Part shown: piece by piece, positions 7,201-7,976 of the stretch
Layout: each line of letters starts with the position of its first letter
How positions within the stretch are numbered: position 1 is the first letter of the stretch
Assembly: GCA_009996555.1 (NCBI GenBank)
Contig: JAACZX010000495.1
Coordinates: 1 to 7,976, forward strand
Source: Chitinophagaceae bacterium
GTDB taxonomy: Bacteria > Bacteroidota > Bacteroidia > Chitinophagales > Chitinophagaceae
DNA: 7,976 nucleotides
Reading direction: 5' to 3'
Made by a program: the position numbers and the translations under genes
Notes under the pieces: generated by a model
The model's input: only the letters and a program-made list of their open reading frames with translations
Databases searched by the model: none
Told to the model about the DNA's origin: nothing

Positions 7201-7976
7201 GAAATAATTTTGTTCCTGGATCAAACAAACTGAGTCCGCCATTATCTGTGCCAACAAAAACAAGACCGTCTTTTGCTTCTGCAAAAGATGTAACAATCGG
7301 CGCATCCAGTCCCTGTTTATCAAAGGGGTTACTCTGTATTAAATTAAACAGGTTAAGGTTTTTATCATACTTGCAAATACCGCCCAGGAAAGTGCCCAGC
7401 CAGCAAATGCCTTCTTTCGCCAGGTACACATAGTGAATGCTGTTACTTGAAAGACCATTCGTATTGCGGGGGTCAAAATGGTAGCCTGCAATAGTTTTTG
7501 TTTTTACATCCAGTATGTTCAATCCTTTGGAGGTACCAATCCACAATTTATTAAAATCGTCAACCGCTATAGAATAAATATAATTACTGTTGAGGGTTTG
7601 TTGATTTCCTTCGGTATGCATGAACCTGGTAAATTCTTTTCCATTGCGTGCTAACAGGTTTAACCCGTTATTGGTTCCAACCCAAATATTTCCATCCCTG
7701 TCTTCAGTAATTGCAAGTACATGGTTGCTGCTTAAACTTGAAGGATCGGGTACTGCATGCCGAAAAGAAGTAAGTGAATTCGATTCTCTGTTATATAAAA
7801 ACAAACCATCGGGTGTTCCAATCCACATCCGTTGCTTACTGTCTTCCAAAAGAGCATTGCATGTTTTTGTAAACCTTGAACCATTACTTGGATTGAAATC
7901 GGAAATGCGTTGCGTTTTTTTATCCATGATGTTGATCCCATCAAAATGGCCGATCCATAATTTCCCCTGGAAATCG
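4238..7976 (-). CDS. Hybrid two-component system sensor/regulator (propeller, Y_Y_Y, HisKA, HATPase, REC, AraC), 5' end outside window
   Basis: This is a one-protein signalling system of the Bacteroidota HTCS type. A periplasmic sensor controls a cytoplasmic kinase, receiver and DNA-binding domain. The frame stays open to the right edge: 16 codons before the ATG at 7927 encode a propeller strand (KLWIGHFDGIN), so that ATG is internal and the gene is partial. Numbered from it (1229 residues), the sensor has eleven W-[IVL]-G-T-like blade motifs between 34 and 510, plus the one at the edge. A Y_Y_Y domain (about 560-636), one membrane helix (about 643-662) and a short coiled coil (666-700) follow. 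Then come HisKA with H708 in SHEFRTP, HATPase_c with N824 (N box), DTGIGIP at 859-865 and GSGIGL at 889-894, an acidic linker (about 930-968), REC with D1019 and K1071, and an AraC domain (1112-1216) with two helix-turn-helices (about 1133-1158 and 1182-1208). All key residues are present, so it should be active. It converges on the cytochrome gene. Its target is probably a carbohydrate-use locus, not visible here. Confidence 0.95.
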   Translation of the reverse strand, partial: DFQGKLWIGHFDGINIMDKKTQRISDFNPSNGSRFTKTCNALLEDSKQRMWIGTPDGLFLYNRESNSLTSFRHAVPDPSSLSSNHVLAITEDRDGNIWVGTNNGLNLLARNGKEFTRFMHTEGNQQTLNSNYIYSIAVDDFNKLWIGTSKGLNILDVKTKTIAGYHFDPRNTNGLSSNSIHYVYLAKEGICWLGTFLGGICKYDKNLNLFNLIQSNPFDKQGLDAPIVTSFAEAKDGLVFVGTDNGGLSLFDPGTKLFQQINIKSKRPESKRLAIMTLTMTTTGQLFIGTFDDGYFIYDPSSGKYEQKLPGTKTADIASNQIYSIKEDRKGYKWIGTNGNGIFVLDNNNETLFRLTPRPSLPTDINLPVNAYIRDIVETKNADIWIATHGGGVAVYNPVSRKFKVYTTQNSKLPNDKVLSLLEDRNGNIWAGTFGGGLGFFDQQTGQFISFSEKDGLTNNNIYKILEDKNGLLWISTNKGISSFDAKAKVINNYNYHNGIQHNTFILGSGLRLQNGDLFFGGHEGFNYFNPANLKKNKTIPPVIITDLKISNRSVVPSESGPIKENITTASKITLDYKQSFALSFVGLNYTAPEQNQYEYKLEGFDKDWINIGNASTVSYTNISPGNYVFRVRASNNNGVWNTKGTSVKIYVRPPFWRTIYAYVFYTLLVAGALIYLRHRSIEKIRSAFQLEQEGFRAEQERKEAERIHELDQLKLKFLTNLSHEFRTPISLILGPVDSLIEQEKDNTLRVQLNMIKRNGKRLLNLVNQLLDFRKMEEQELKLQTKDGDLIAFLKEVFDSFLDLSERKKINFSFASNVEKFYTVFDPDKTERILFNLLSNAFKFTLEGGTISLEIEKKESCDHVDSSVIAIHVCDTGIGIPYDKQEVIFERFFQNTTAASILNQGSGIGLSITKEFVRMHGGTIAVKSEPQKGSSFIVEIPYKELAIPGTTEQQEHILTVEPVAETPDAEETAVEEKPVLNNSVIRSVLLVEDNDDFRFYLKENLRLQYKVIEATNGLEGWQKALAVHPDLIVSDISMPHMDGIELCKKIKADKRTGHIPVILLTALTEEKNQITGLKTGASDYITKPFNFEVLNAKIRNLLVLNDTLRNTYSKRVEVVPKKVEVESSADKLIQKIILYIEDNLTDTQLSVETLSKHVGMSRSTLYSKLLELTGQTPVEFIRSVKLDKAAQLLETSELTIAEIAYTVGFSTPNYFAKSFKAKFNLLPSEYLNIKRKANADKKRNA

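Overview
The window most likely comes from a member of the Bacteroidota, probably of the Chitinophagaceae type. The reasons are a hybrid two-component sensor with periplasmic propeller repeats and an AraC output domain, a Tat-lipoprotein DUF1501 protein, A-rich translation starts without strong Shine-Dalgarno sites, and moderate-to-low GC. The taxonomic call is inference from gene families, not from a marker gene.

Layout. Positions 1-316 hold a non-coding tandem array with an exact 98-bp period; each unit carries a 77-nt imperfect palindrome. The array is cut by the left window edge and stops 13 bases before the first real start codon. A plus-strand gene set follows: a DUF1501 alkaline-phosphatase/sulfatase-like Tat lipoprotein (330-1838), a xylose-isomerase-like TIM-barrel protein whose N-terminus appears frameshifted (start region 1853-1911, end 2711), and a membrane-anchored c-type cytochrome with a DUF2231-like four-helix anchor and a C-terminal leucine-rich-repeat block (2795-4186). 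Between the second and third genes lie a 7-bp tandem repeat and a strong hairpin without a T-tract. A 51-bp convergent gap follows, and the rest of the window (7976 down to 4238, minus strand) is one very large hybrid two-component system protein whose N-terminus lies beyond the right edge.

How the genes may work together. DUF1501 proteins are usually encoded beside PSCyt1/DUF1549/DUF1553 proteins. Here the cytochrome-type domain is in the third gene, and the DUF1549/DUF1553 partner, if present, would lie left of the repeat array. The set looks like an exported catabolic module: a metal-dependent hydrolase-like lipoprotein, a sugar isomerase/epimerase-like TIM barrel, and a membrane redox protein with one covalent c-heme and possibly b-heme ligands in its anchor. 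The substrate cannot be read from the sequence. The convergent sensor belongs to the class that detects oligosaccharides in the periplasm and activates nearby polysaccharide-use genes. Its target is more likely to lie to the right, beyond the window, than to be the operon seen here. No tRNA, rRNA, CRISPR array or transposase was seen.
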